In this document: positions 43,921 through 57,553 of the stretch, piece after piece
Position numbering within the stretch: the stretch's first letter is position 1
Layout: every line of letters begins with the position of its first letter
Source: Epiperipatus broadwayi
Lineage: Eukaryota; Onychophora; Udeonychophora; Euonychophora; Peripatidae
NCBI GenBank assembly: GCA_028023455.1
Contig: JAQFVV010012441.1
Coordinates: 4,091,911-4,155,910 of the forward strand
Length of the DNA stretch: 64,000 nt
Direction of reading: 5' to 3'
Made by a program: the position numbers and the translations under genes
The notes under the pieces: generated by a model
Told to the model about the DNA's origin: nothing
Database searches by the model: none
Seen by the model: the letters and a program-made list of their open reading frames with translations, nothing else

Positions 43921-46270
43921 GCAAAAAATACCCACTGAATGGTACTTTCTTTGTGCTCAGGCCACAGAGTATTTGTGAGAGCTTGTGTTAGTGTTATTGT
44001 TTAGATTTCAAAAATGAAAATTGAATATTTTCTGTAATTTGCTTATATATTTACAATTATTTATCAACATATTTACAAAATATTTATTTTTTGATGTAAA
44101 TATTGTGATTAGATTCAGATTTTAATATTTATGTTTAGACACAAACGAGTCAAAAGAAATGTAATAATATAAAGCAGGAGGAAATGATTAGCTGTAAAAG
44201 GAGTGCCTTTATAGTCATTCTGTTATTGTTTGTTATTTTAAAAATAATTATAAATAAAAAATAACAATTTTAAAACAGAAATCATTATTTAATTAACAAT
44301 AATGCATTTAGGTTTTAGAAATAAATTATAAATAAATTTATTTCATTCATAATACATTTTTATTGGCAATTATTAAATGGTTGTTTTGATTATATATTCC
44401 AGTTTATTTTGCAAAGTTAAAATATTATTTTTAAGAATGATTTTAATTTGTAATTTATATTTATAAGAAGATATAATAAAAAAACAGATTAATTTGTTAA
44501 AATAAAAAGTTGGAGATATGCCAAAATTATAATATCCAAGCACGATAACATCAATCACTTGATGTAATATAATATGGTAAATCAGAATCATATACATAAT
44601 ACAGTTTTTGAGTCAGAGTTTACTTTATCCATAAACTGTATAAATATATAACTATTTGAAGTTTGTACCATTCAGTGCAAAAATATATAAAACCTCTTTA
44701 GTTTTTGATCAATCAAAGAGGATAGGCGCTATGAATCTGGCTTCACCAGATGAAAGTTGGCTCACCTACTGTTAACAAAATTAATATATGGAATAAGCCT
44801 TTAATTTGTCAATGTTCAAACCATTAGAGCAAACAAATTACAAATAGGATAAGGAAACAGAGAATAATGTGAATATGATACAATATTGGGTGGTGATTTT
44901 CATCAGGACTGGAGAGCCATAATGTCAAAACATGATACTTTTAGTAAAAAAGGTTACTAATAAAAATTTGAAAATATATTCTACCTTCAAATGGTGTAAA
45001 CAATTATGGTTCTGGATTGTTTGAAAAAAAAATATCCTTTTTTTTTCTTTATTTTATAAATTTTATAAATAAAAGATAAAATATTTTTTAAATAGAGAGG
45101 TATACCCAATAGCCTCATATCAAAGAGTAGCAAGGGAGTTGGCAGTACTCATCCCAGGTAACAAGATCTGTGTAATGAGAATTTGAATAGTTTATTATCC
45201 TTGGTTTATATCTAGCCAAAATATAGCTGAGTATCCATTTAATATCCAATAATAGACTAAAAGCTAATCCACCATGAATAAGATAGTTGGAAAAAAGCCT
45301 AAATCTTTTGAAGAATTTTCAAGTTTACTCAGCATAATTTCGAACCCTGATCAAAGACATGACACTATGGATATAATTACTTTAATAATGAATAGATAAT
45401 TGATAGAAAATTTTATAAAATGGGGCTTTATTAAAGGAAAAATTAAAATATGTAAAATGCATTGTTTTCCTAAGTCAATCAAAGAATATAAATAATGAAT
45501 TAAACTCATTTATCTTTAAATGATAAATTTAAAAAAAAAAAAAACTTGTCGGAAGACGATTTATGAGTAGGGTTATCTGTCAGTTAAGTACTTAATTAAA
45601 TTACAGTTAAAATCATGTACGTGTATTATTAAATGTTAATAAGTATAGAATAGATTTCATTAATAGTTAACATTTTGATTAAAATAATGTCAATTTCGCG
45701 GATTTAGTCTTTAAATATTAGATGATTTTACAATTCTTTTTTTTTTTTTCATATTTGTTTTAGGGTTACTAAAAAAAAAAGGAAGCACAGAAATATCTCA
45801 GAAATTACAATAAAATAAGATATATCAACTAAAGAAGGAAAAACATCAAGTTCACATCCATAGCAGCACAATGTTTTTTCATTTATAGATAAACATTGTA
45901 TATAATATGTAAATGTTTTTTATTTTATTTTATTATCAGCACCTTGTTTAATTTGATTAGCTCAAATTATCACTATAGTTCAATCATTTAACTAGAAATA
46001 ATTAAAGATAAAGATAACTTCTATAGGTGTATGATATCCTCTACCAATGGCTCGGCCTGCTGCTTTAAATTACAGTTATAGTCTTTGTTCTTCCGTTCTA
46101 CATATCAACACTTATTTGACCTACCAAGAATAAGATGTTACCTTTACTATTTAGCTAAGAATAGCTAGATATTTACTTATCGGTAATGAAGATAGCTAAC
46201 TATATCGACAATAGATTATCTAACCGCATTCCTTCCAAAATCTAAATCTGCTTATAATCTAAAAAAAATT
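43921..46270. other. A/T-rich DNA, no gene recognised
   Basis: Only short chance frames (for example minus 44373-44597). A- and T-runs occur at 45531-45544 and 45739-45750. I see no other structure. Confidence 0.55.
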
Positions 46271-46274
46271 GAAG

Positions 46275-46342
46275 GCTTACCCAACCTGGATTTAAACCCA
46301 GATTGGGGACATGCCACACGATGTATTATGCCATTAGGATCT
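46275..46342 (-). tRNA. tRNA-like pseudogene or SINE head
   Basis: On the minus strand a TAATGGCATAATA segment (46336-46324, A-box-like) and GGTTTAAATCC (46298-46288, a perfect B-box pattern) stand at about the right distance. I could not fold a clean acceptor stem, so I take it as a tRNA-derived relic and not a working gene. Confidence 0.35.
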
Positions 46343-47013
46343 TTATCGAGAATATAATGATATCCATTTGTGAATCAATAATGGATGGCTAATTTAATTG
46401 ATTCCCAAAATAGTAGCATGTTGCTTAGCAGTTTATCAGTCCATCACTTTATAATATCACCAGGTCACACAGAGCATCACTAAGTTGAAAAACAAGTCCT
46501 TATAACATACATTATTTTTTCTCTTTTTAAATTTAAATTTGGAAATAAATAAATAAAAACAAAATATCAATAAAACTATTATAATGATATATGTACGCGA
46601 TCTTGAATTTTTGTCTATTTTAGATCATATTCTTCACAAGTTATTTCTTATTCACGACAGAAAAGATAAAAACAATTTTATGTCATACAACGATATATTG
46701 CTGATATTTTAACTTTTTAATAGTGTAAAAGGTAATTTTGTGACACGTTTTATTTTTATTTTTTTTTAAAAAAAAAACAACATTAAATCGTTTGTAGCTT
46801 CAGGTGAGTCAGAAACCCAGATCATTAACAAGAAAGCAAAACAACCATAAACTAAATAACAACTTGTAATATGATTAATATTTTCCCTACCGTCTTCGAT
46901 GTTTGTCAATCTTAATAAATAATAGAAATCCAATTTTGTCAAATATATTATCACACAGAACACATTTCAGAAATTACCAAGAAACTGACACTTCTAGAAG
47001 GCAAACAACTTTA
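46343..47013. other. A/T-rich DNA, no gene recognised
   Basis: No coding or repeat structure apart from T/A runs near 46751-46781. Confidence 0.55.
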
Positions 47014-47112
<99 letters not shown>

Positions 47113-47275
47113 CCTACCTACCTACCTACCTACCTACCTACCTACCTACCTACCTACCCCCCCATACCTACCTACCTACCTACCTACCTACCTACCTACC
47201 TACCTACCTACAATCTATCTATCCTACCTACCTACCTACCTACCTACCTATCTATCTATCTATCTATCTATCTAA

Positions 47276-47319
<44 letters not shown>
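47014..47319. repeat. Compound (TATC)n(CTAC)n tetranucleotide tract
   Basis: A run of TATC of about 97 bp is followed by CTAC units, a CCCCCATA interruption, more CTAC, a CAATCTATCTATC interruption, CTAC again, and TATC to the end. The open frame across it (46903-47373) encodes only repeated Y-L-S-I and Y-L-P-T and is an artefact. Confidence 0.95.
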
Positions 47320-50300
47320 TTACCAGTCTGTATATCTACTTATCTTTATGCTTACCTAATCTACTATTTGTAAAATAAAAAAAAATTCAAATTCCAAAAT
47401 CCATTCAACTGTAATCAAATCACAGATTGTAAGTATAGTAGACAATTATTTTAATCTCTGTGATCAAAGACATACATATGTTTTATAAATAAACTATTAT
47501 TATAATTAAAAAAAATAGTCTTAACATGCAAAATTTAATTGTTTATGTTTTTTTACTTTGCAACAAAATTTATTAGAAATGTTAATTCAATTTCAGAATA
47601 ATAAATAAAATAAAATGGCACATTACATTTGATAAAAAACAAATTACTTGTAATCCAGAAAAATATAAAATATGCCATTAATATTTTCAATGATAACTAT
47701 TTAACATATTTGATTAATTTTATTTCAAACATAAATAATCACAAAGACAACTCATAGGAATAAAATTAACACCCTCTTGGCATGCACAGACACAGATACA
47801 CATATAGAAAAACAACTATAAAGTTTTAACAATATTGATAAATATTTATAAAAACACAGAAATACTTTCAATTAGTTTCATAACCATTTTCAAATGTTAA
47901 ATAAATTTGTTTTAGATGCTGAAAATATTACAAAAGTAAGTAATTGAAAATACTGCTGCATTTTAGTAAACATTCTTATGAATATTTATTATCCTCAATA
48001 ATACTTTATAATTGTAAATTAATACCAAGATTACAAATTAACTACAGCTTAGCACTGCTTTCAAAAACAGGCCATGTTCTTAGCACTAAATAAAGTCAAA
48101 TTTATGTGGGACAGGAAGCAGAGAATGAACATTAGTATTACAATTGTTAAACTGTAATCAAATATTTTATTTGATATATATATATATAATTGATAGTCTC
48201 CTGGCAACAACAAAAGGCAAAAGTTATCTCTGTTTACATGGATATAATCTTCTTATTTCTATACTTTATTATAATAATACATGTAAATATTTAATTCATT
48301 ATATATATATATATACATTATAGAAACACATAGCACAAGACAAGCATTTTTATTACCAAATAAGTAATACTATAATCTGTGTTTATTATATATTCATTAC
48401 ACAGCAAAATATAGAGCACATAATAGAAGCAGTCAAGAGGAGGAAAACACATTCCATTCACTTTACAAAAAAAATTACAAGTTAATCAATTGCAACATTG
48501 CAATAATCTCACTTTATTTAAGTATTATTCAATTACAGTCTAATTATTGTTTTGATTAGTAGATGAAAGTGAGTCTTAGTTTTCTGTTTGTAATTTGTGC
48601 TCTATAACACAAGGTTGCAGGTTGAGTGCAGAATAAAAACAGATTTTTTGATGTTATGCATATATAAGTAAATGTGATCTACACTAAACATCATACCATA
48701 ATCTTTTGTCAGATATTGAAAGATATATGAAAACAAAATTGTAAACTTATACATAGTCAAATATTGAATATCCAATCTTTTTTACATCACTAAATAATGT
48801 GACCAAAGACCAACTTATTAAACCTATGAGTCCATTTAGTTATGGTTACCATGAATTGGATATTTAAATGAAATCCATAACATTACATTTTAATGGTATT
48901 AATCTATAATTTAGTTTATGCTTTTTCACAAGATGGCACATGTGATTAGAGGATTACAGCTCTAAGATGCCATTACCATTTGCATAATTTGGGCAGAAGT
49001 CATTTTTTATATTATATTTGTAAAGATTAAAAGTTTTTATTTATTTCTAAAGCTGATTCTTTATAATCCAAGTATGTTTTCTTTTATCTGAATTATAATT
49101 TTAACAATAAATGCAAAATGTATCATATTTTTATAACTACTTATGTTATTTTATGTGATGAAATAGAAAATAATCATTAGTAATGAAACACAGATAAATG
49201 TTTCCTTTTCTATTTTATAATCTAGTTTTAATATTTTTAAAAAATACTTTATTTTTATTACTTTAAAAAAGTTTTAACTTTCTTGTACTGTGCTCACATT
49301 CTGGCAGATTTCTTTGTTCTCACTTGCTTTAATATTTCACTTTTCACTTTAATATTATACTATTATTATTTATCACAATATAATAAATTTGACCTCATTT
49401 GATAGATATTTTTGTTTAGAAATTAAATAAATTTTAAAAAAATCACATTTGATTTTGGGAATTATTTTAAAAATTAGATTTTAATCAAAACAAAGTGTTG
49501 TTTTGTCATCAAATTTCAGGGGGAGCAGATTCAATTTGCAAAATTAATGAAACCTTCTTTGTTTTAAAAATCTGAAGTAATTCTTTTTAATGTCTAGTAA
49601 ATCTATCAATTTATGCTTTAAAAGCACATTTTTTTTATTTTTATGATATCACTAAATGTTATAACAGACTGTTTAGTTATGACATTTCTAGACAGTTGTA
49701 CTTCCCATGACTCCAATCTCCTTGGTAACATTACTCAGAAGAATATTTTTTTTATATTGAAAAATAAACTATTTCTTTAGAATATAAATATGCAATAATA
49801 TATATTTTTAATTTCTAATAATTATCACACAATTTCTATGCAAAAATAATTATAAACTTTCCAAAAAATCAAGTTTTAGTCATTTGTAATATTTTCTGGA
49901 AGTAATAATGCAAAGTTATCACAAAGTTCAAGACTTCCAAAGAGATACAATGAATGCTCATCATTGTGGAACTTATCATATTTTGAAATTTCCACTTTTT
50001 CAAATGTCACAACATCTTGAGAATTTTTTTGAAATTAAAATATTAGAAAAAAAAAAATACATGAATTTTAAAGTTTGAAAATAAAAAAAGGTTGCCAAAA
50101 TTTCTCAGTAGAGGCCAAAAAACACAAATTCAATTTTTTCACTTCTGGACCAATGAAACATCATAATAAAAAACAGCAGTGTGAAATAAAAATAGTACTT
50201 TTTTTGATAAATACTTAATTTAAACTGAAAACTAAAATTTACAAAAAGATAAACTTATATATTAAGCCTGAACTTAGCTGTGCTTTCTACTCTTGGTAAA

Positions 50301-51590
50301 GATTAAAGCAACTGCATTTCAATTCTTACTCATGGAATGAAAAATGATATAAAATGTTTTTTTTTTATTTACAGAATTTGGACACTTCTGTGCATAGAAA
50401 ATCATACACATAAGACATAGTATAAAATGGGCATTTCCACAGATTTTGGAAATTTCTGTGCATAGAAAGTCATGCATGTAAAATATAATATAAAATGGTG
50501 TTTTTTTTTTGAAAAAAAAAAAGTAGAATTTAGAAGATTCTGTGCATAGAAAGTCATATGCATAAAATTCCTATTGGACAAATGAAACATTCCATTCTTT
50601 ACACCTTGTAAATATGATTATAACATCATATATTTTTATTCGGGCCATAATTTCTTTCCAATCTACAATTAACTAATTATTCCGCTAACAAAGAAAAATT
50701 CATTTGCCTTTTTCTATGCTGTTAAAAAACTTTCAGTTCTAATATCTTTTCATTATATTACATAATTTAACATAAATAAAAAAAAAATCTCTATTTGTAT
50801 CGGTGTAGCCTCCTATTTTCCCCACTTCCTGTACAATTTCGTCTACTGCTTTTTCAGAATAAGCTACTGTGTTTCTGTAAGAATTTCTAACTTATAACTA
50901 TCAGACAAAAATTCGTTGTGCCAGCCAATTATAAAAACTCTATAAAAATATTAATATAGAAATAATAATTTGTCTATATATATATATCAATAAAATGTGC
51001 GTGTGTATATATATTATCTGCTTGCTTTTAATTTTATAATAGTTACAATTTTTTAATACATTAAGTAAATCAAACGTTGCAGTTAAGTATTTTTACCATT
51101 ATAAAACATTTATTGCATTTTAATCTCCAACCCAGATTTACTTTCTTATTTTGCTTCTTCATATGCTGAACTGTCTTTCGTCGAACTATTATTTATCACG
51201 ATGTCAGAAGACTTACGAATCAATATTTCAACATCTGCCAATTTAATTCTTATTTTATTTTTTCAAAAGATTTTTTTTCTTTTCTTTTTTTCTATCTCAG
51301 CAGATTCGGTTTGTAACTGAAATATTACAAAAGCAACATCTCTTTAGCAATTATGCATAATTTACTATAAAAATATTTTAAATAATTTTATATATATAAA
51401 AACGATGAATACAAAACTAATTTTTTATTTAATAAAATAGTTTAACCTTCAGAATATTTTTAAACAAACACACACAGACACGCATATATATATATGCATA
51501 TACTAGCGACATCTATTTTTTTTTAATAAATAAAGACAAATTTATTCTAAAATTGTTGTAATGACTGAAGATTATTTGAATATTACAGAG
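47320..51590. other. A/T-rich DNA, no gene recognised
   Basis: (TA)n runs near 48176, 48301 and 51000, and A/T homopolymers. Three copies of a TTCTGTGCATAGAAAGTCAT word at 50386, 50454 and 50538 form an irregular short tandem repeat. No gene-like frame. Confidence 0.55.
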
Positions 51591-52340
51591 GTTTTAAGTG
51601 TAAAAAAAATTTACAAGAAACAATAAAGTATGATTTACATATTACTTTTATTGATTTGGTCAAAGCATTTGATTCTGTTCAAAGTATGATTTGCATATTG
51701 TCTTTAGTGATTTGGTCAAAGCATTTGATTCTGCTGAAAGTATGATTTGCATATTGCTTTGATTAATTTGGTCAAAGCATTTGATTCCATTAAGTGAACA
51801 AGTCTATGTCACTACTTGATAATAGTTGATTTATTTATATTGTACAGCTACTACATGATGAAATGACATGAAGTATTAGTAATATAATTGGAAAATCAGA
51901 CATTAGAAATGAAAACTGATATTAAACAAGAAAAGGGTACTTAGTTTTGTCTTCAATATTTATGACAGAAGTCTTTGGAACTACTTATATATTAATAAGA
52001 TTTGATAGCAGAATTTTCAATTGATTAATTAAAAACAAAAATAAAATTTCAACTTCTTGGCTTGTGTATGCATACTATGATTGTGACTATATTATCCTTG
52101 CCAAATCAGAAAGTGATCTACAAAATACACATAATGTTTTGAGTGATCATATATAGAGACTTGGATTTAATAATTAAGTCTTTTAATAGCCAGATGTAAA
52201 AGAAAAAAACCATCAGCAGTTTTAATTTAGATCCTTATCATCTTGGGAATATGAACCAATATCATTAGCTCAGTAATGTTTAAATCATAAAGACAAACTA
52301 AGATATTGAGATGGAACATAGACTCCAATGTGTTACTGCT
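51591..52340 (+). pseudogene. LINE reverse transcriptase fragment with triplicated motif A
   Basis: A second non-LTR retrotransposon type is seen here in broken frames. H-I-T-F-I-D-L-V-K-A-F-D-S-V near 51637-51680 is RT motif A. Then come a K-Q-G-x-x-x-x-x-L-Q-Y-L-like block near 51930 and S-E-S-D-L-Q-N-T-like words near 52110. Near 52310 the words E-H-R-L-Q-C-V-T-A recall the segment before the final LINE domain. Motif A is repeated three times in 56-bp units. Catalytic motif C is not readable. Weak similarity may go on to about 52,860. Confidence 0.6.
51625..51792 (+). repeat. 56-bp tandem repeat, three copies, inside the RT fragment
   Basis: AAAGTATGATTT starts at 51625, 51681 and 51737, and each unit ends in GCATTTGATTC plus a few bases. 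As 56 is not a multiple of three, the duplication shifts the reading frame each time. It therefore happened after, or caused, loss of coding. Confidence 0.85.
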
Positions 52341-52895
52341 ACTTTTTTATGATTAAAACATAGGGTCTTTCATCACAATATGTCTACTGCAAGTAAATTA
52401 GGTAACATAAAAACATTAAAAAATAATAGTCTAAAAATGGTCTGTAAGATTCAAAAATTGAATGGCTAGATTTTACAACCAATTGAAATGTTTTACAACT
52501 CACAGTATGTGATACTATAAAGCCTATTATCATAAATTCATACTGGCAATGAATTGTAAACATGTGAAAAAAAAGAAATGATAATAGAGTTTTTGTCAAA
52601 GAATTCCTCTTTCTGAGTGAGACAAATTTTGTTTACATTATAAAGTACTCAAACATTTCTAAAGAAGTACAATATTAATTGTTTCACTGGAAATATATAG
52701 TTAAAAATAAAACATAATGGAAAGCTACAAGTAGATAAGTTACTAAAGTAATTAAAAAAAGGTTACTGAAGTTAAAAAATCAGAATGCAAAATACCATGT
52801 AAGAAAAGTGATAGATCAGTATGTTATATGTATGAATGTTATTGTCAGTTATGGAATGGCAGTTTATACAGTCTGCACAAAATTTATTTTTAAAG
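52341..52895. other. A/T-rich DNA, possible tail of the RT fragment
   Basis: Decayed LINE words may persist, but I cannot support a boundary. Confidence 0.35.
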
Positions 52896-53170
<275 letters not shown>

Positions 53171-53284
53171 TGATGAAAATGAAGAGTTGGAGTGTGGAGT
53201 ACATTGAAACCTGTCCATTAAAGTAGGAGGATTTGCTATCTTAATATATATCTGAGCAGTTGTAGCATATATGTGTAGAAATGG

Positions 53285-53483
53285 TAATCTGGAACAACTG
53301 ATGATTGCTGGTTTAGCATGAAATATGTATATTGGTGATTATTTATCTTTTCGACATATGTGTGTTCAGGTGTATCAGTGTTATGAGATAGTGTGGAGAG
53401 TGGTCAGTCATGTGAAAGTCTGTGCTCGTACCCTGTCTATTACATATATAGACACAGGTATATATAAGCCTGTGTATTTCATC
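53285..53483 (+). mobile_element. Family B short repeat, single plus-strand copy
   Basis: It starts with a hammerhead-like motif (53293-53336) and goes on with GGTGATTATTTATCTTTTCG, GAGATAGTGTGGAGAGTGG (A-box-like) and GAAAGTCTGTGCTCGTACCC (degraded B box). It ends in a hairpin ACAGG...CCTGT (53455-53476) directly before an AAT run. This is the only hammerhead-bearing locus in the window without an inverted partner. Confidence 0.65.
53293..53336 (+). ncRNA. Hammerhead-like motif, family B (copy B3)
   Basis: CTGATGA (53298-53304), stem II TGCT-GGTTT-AGCA with a T·T opposition below it (53305-53319), GAAA (53320-53323), stem III ATA-TG-TAT and A at the cleavage site (53331). Stem I AACAA (53293-53297) pairs with TTGGT (53332-53336) at four of five positions. 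All fixed core bases are present. Confidence 0.55.
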
Positions 53484-53620
<137 letters not shown>

Positions 53621-55110
53621 GGTCAAAAACCTGATAAAAGCTATACTCAAGCATTTCTCTGATGCAACAATGCCTCCTTTAAATAATGCCAATAGATAGG
53701 GCAGCCACCACATATGACCATCTATCATTCATTATTAACTATATAAGAACCACATCATCACAAATATCTCTTCAACCATTATACAACTATTCATACTGGA
53801 AAATCTATTCATTGATCCACCCAAATCTCCACCATAATCTCAATCTGCCCATGCTTGAAATCAACAATCAACAATTATGCTGCAAGTTGAAAAAATGGTC
53901 TCTAGAGCTGAAGAATTTTAAATTTCTACTAAAATTAAACTTCTTCAGCCTGTTAACTTCACATTTTCTGAAACAATGAAGTTATATACCAATATTGATT
54001 CTTTTTACTCTCTAGGTCAGGTAGATAAAACACAGAAACAGTTATTTTACCACTGCTCAGCAAGAGACAAAATCCATTATAACATGTCCAGAACCTATAG
54101 ACAACCCAATATCATTCTGCAGATAATTATCACCACATATTGCAAAGGCACTGAACCATCAATTCATACAACTACATTCATGCTCTATGTGTATTGGTAT
54201 ATTCATTGCACATAAACCTTAAGAAACAATACAAGATGCCATATATCAACATTTAATAACAAACTGGTGCAAATAAAGGCAGAGATAACTAAATTGCACT
54301 TTCTGATATCTTCACACAGCAATCCAATCTCTAACTGGCCACCACTTTCTTTCCAATTCATGACACCAACAAGTGACTTCCCTAAAAGATGATGATTTGT
54401 TTGGGTGTTTTAAATGACAACTCAGACCTTTCTCTTAAACTATTTTCTGTATTCAGTTTTTTTTATTTCATTTTCTTTTTAAATACCTGAATATTTCCTC
54501 CCAGGCATTTCCTCATCCTACAAATAACCTACCAACTCTCTCAGGACAGTCAATGTTTAATAGTGCTCATGCTAGACTGCCAAATTCTCTCCTTGTTTGT
54601 GTATGTTATTGACCCATATAGACATGATGGATCTAGAAGGACCCATCAGATCATATGCTTGGGACCAAACCATCTAAGACTACATTATCATTCCACCTAT
54701 AGGTTGATTGCTTAATTTATTTTATCACCTATCACCTTTGCCAAACTAACCTAACTAGTTTACTACATGATCACACTATAGCATTGACACAAAACTAGAC
54801 AGATAACACTAAGAGTAATCAAACATTTTATTGGATTTTCTAATACTATTTATTTTATTTATTCTAATGGCTGATTTGGAAGCAAACAACTTATTTTATT
54901 ATAACATCAAGTACAACAGCCTACCCTCTAACTTATCTCCTTCTTTACAGTCATTCACAATTCTCAATCTTGGGGACAAGACTATTTTTTTCCAAGCAAA
55001 CTAAAAACATTCCTGAGAATTTACGCAATTAGATTCTAAGCAAGTTGATCTGGGAGTATGAGCTATTTCTCCCATTAATGAGATCAATACCTAAAGTAAA
55101 CCAACAAGAG
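53621..55110. other. Unrecognised, less A/T-rich stretch with broken frames
   Basis: This part has more C than its surroundings. It holds two adjoining plus-strand open frames, 53686-53979 (97 codons) and 53976-54215 (79 codons), the second with H-C-S-A-R-D-K and Q-I-I-I-T-T-Y-C-K-G-T words. Protein-like words go on in other frames to about 55,000. I do not recognise the family. It could be a decayed tyrosine-recombinase or other retroelement ORF, or a processed pseudogene. No motif decides. Confidence 0.3.
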
Positions 55111-57128
55111 AATGAATAGGTAAGCTAATTATAGACCTAAACTTAGAGACCGGAGTGTTAACCTAATTTTTCTAATAGATAAAATCTACACTCCCATTCT
55201 AAGGTTATCTCCTGGTCACATATAATTAACTGATATTTAAATTAAATACTGGAGCTCCTATTTGAATGTTTGCTTAGAATTATTATTCACCAATACAAGA
55301 AGCTTGAAACAAAATTCCTTTCCTGCTATGCCTTATCAAGCAATTAGGATGAAAGTTAAGAATAGAATGAATTGTTTATCTTCACTTTATATAAAATAAA
55401 ATCTCTGAAACAATTATACATGATTGTTTATTAAATAATTATACAAAAGAGAAAGAGAGAAGAAAAAAAATCTATTTAAAATTTTTTTAGAGAAAAGATA
55501 TGTTTTCAGTTCAAGCTATGTTGTTCTTCTAAATTGAATTTACTCATTTAAAATATAATGTTATTTATTATTAATTACCAGAATGAGTCTATATCACATA
55601 TATTGCATTTTTAATATTTACCCCTGTCTGCATAAACAGTACTGTTCATCATGCATAATTCATCTGTATAGATTTGTAGTCATGAGTTAATGAATAATGA
55701 GAGTACCAAAAAGTTTTTTTTTAAAGAGAAGCCACTCTGATTTATCACTCATATGTTCAGTTCCAAAGTGAGATGATATTATACAAATATAGCATTTCAT
55801 TTTCCTCTGCTGCTGTTTTAAACTTTTACATGTTTCCTTAAGACATAGTGCACTCTAGCACAAAGGTACTGTGACATTGTTGGTTGGATGAAGGAAGTTC
55901 TCAGGAGAAATGATGGTTGTATTAGTGAGATGTCATTATGAAGGTCTCTCTCTTTTTCTTTTGCAAACAGACAATACTAATTGACCCCATCTTTCTCTCT
56001 CTCTTTTTCTTACAGTATTTTTTCCTATGCAAGCCAATTCAGACTTTAGTTCTAAATTTAGCTTAAATCAACAATGAAATAGTAAGCAAAATTATATATA
56101 TATTTAGTCATAATCTTTCACCAAATTATTATTAATTAATTTTTTTCATATGTAATCAGAAGCTTTTGATTTACAAATTTAAATTAAACTCTTCTCTCTC
56201 TCTGTCCTCTCCAAAATGGAGTGTATGCCCTTCACTAACATCTCAAAACATAATTATACTTTAGTTAAAAGATGAAAACAAAATTCCAATTACTCTTTTA
56301 TATATAATTAGTTCAAGCAGATTTACAATCAATCTATAGATAGCATTACCAATCTACTTATGTCAATAAATCCTTGAATTATATAGATGTTTTATACATA
56401 AATTTATAAAGTAAACAATAAGTTATCACTAATACAATATACTGCAATATTTTATTATGAGGTGGAAAAATTCCACCTCAATTTATATATATTAAAATAA
56501 ATATTTTCAAAATGTAAAGACCTTATTCATTTTAATTCTGGGAATCACCCATGTAAAGTTTATGTTAAAAAGTGCCAAATATGTGTATGGAAAATAAACT
56601 TTGGTTTCAACTGGGTAAAGTTATTATTTTGTAATTCCTACAAAATCGTAGATAATTATTAAATGAGAATGAAACTAAACAATATGCCCAAAGCATTGAT
56701 TGTGATCAGTATGTTTCTGTATCCCACCATAAAGTTTTTATTATTATATTTTGATAGCTGTTTTAGCACCTGAGTACATGTATTCAAATAAAGTATTGTG
56801 CTATATTCTGCCGGAGTTTGGCAATAGTTAGATAAGTGACTTCTTTTGTAACATAACTCTTTTGGATCCAGTCAGAGTTGACTGTTGACTGTTTAGTGTT
56901 GACTCTTGATAAATTGATTTGACTGATTCTGTGTAGCTATGAAACTTGTAATATATAACATTATTATGGCTTACAATTAGTCCATGCTGAACCTCATACT
57001 CTTATGCTTGTTAAGCAATGCTCATTGTTACCTGTATTTGATGTATTGAATGACAAAGTTGGATTCCATCTCTCCATGTATACCTTTGACTTTATACCAT
57101 TACAATATATATATATATATATATATAC
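55111..57128. other. A/T-rich DNA, no gene recognised
   Basis: Pyrimidine-rich runs (CTCTCT near 55945, 55994 and 56190) and (TA)n at 57106-57127. No coding or repeat structure that I can support. Confidence 0.55.
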
Positions 57129-57553
57129 TGTCATGTGAAATTTACCAATTCTATGTTAAATAATAATTGAACTGCTCTGTAGCTGCAATGCCCAATAACT
57201 TTTTACAATAAAAAACGGATTATTTCTTACTGTATTTTAGATCTTATTATTTAGAGTTATCCAGAACAATAACATATATAGCATGTGTTTATTTATTGTA
57301 GAGTTTTAGAAATGAGTGAAATATCTCCACTCTATAAAATTATTATTAATTATTTAAAAATCAATATACATTGAATAAGTAGATTGATTTAGGTTTGCTC
57401 TCTGGCTGTAATTGTTCTGGAAAACTTTAAATAAAAAGATCTAAAATATGATAAGAAGTGATCCATTTTCTTACTATAAAAAGTCATTGGACACGGAAGC
57501 TACAGCGCAGATCAAATATTATTTAAAATAGAATTGGTAAATTTCACATGACA
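57129..57553. mobile_element. Foldback element, arms about 144 bp
   Basis: The arm 57129-57272 (TGTCATGTGAAATTTACC...) and the arm 57409-57553 are reverse complements with roughly one difference in eight bases by eye, around a 136-bp spacer. Ends are sharp: the left abuts a TA microsatellite. No protein frame inside. It fits a non-autonomous foldback or MITE. Confidence 0.7.

Noticed and set aside
46903-47373. 156-codon frame of repeated Y-L-S-I and Y-L-P-T
   Set aside because: It is the translation of the TATC/CTAC tract. A 4-bp repeat keeps a frame open by chance.
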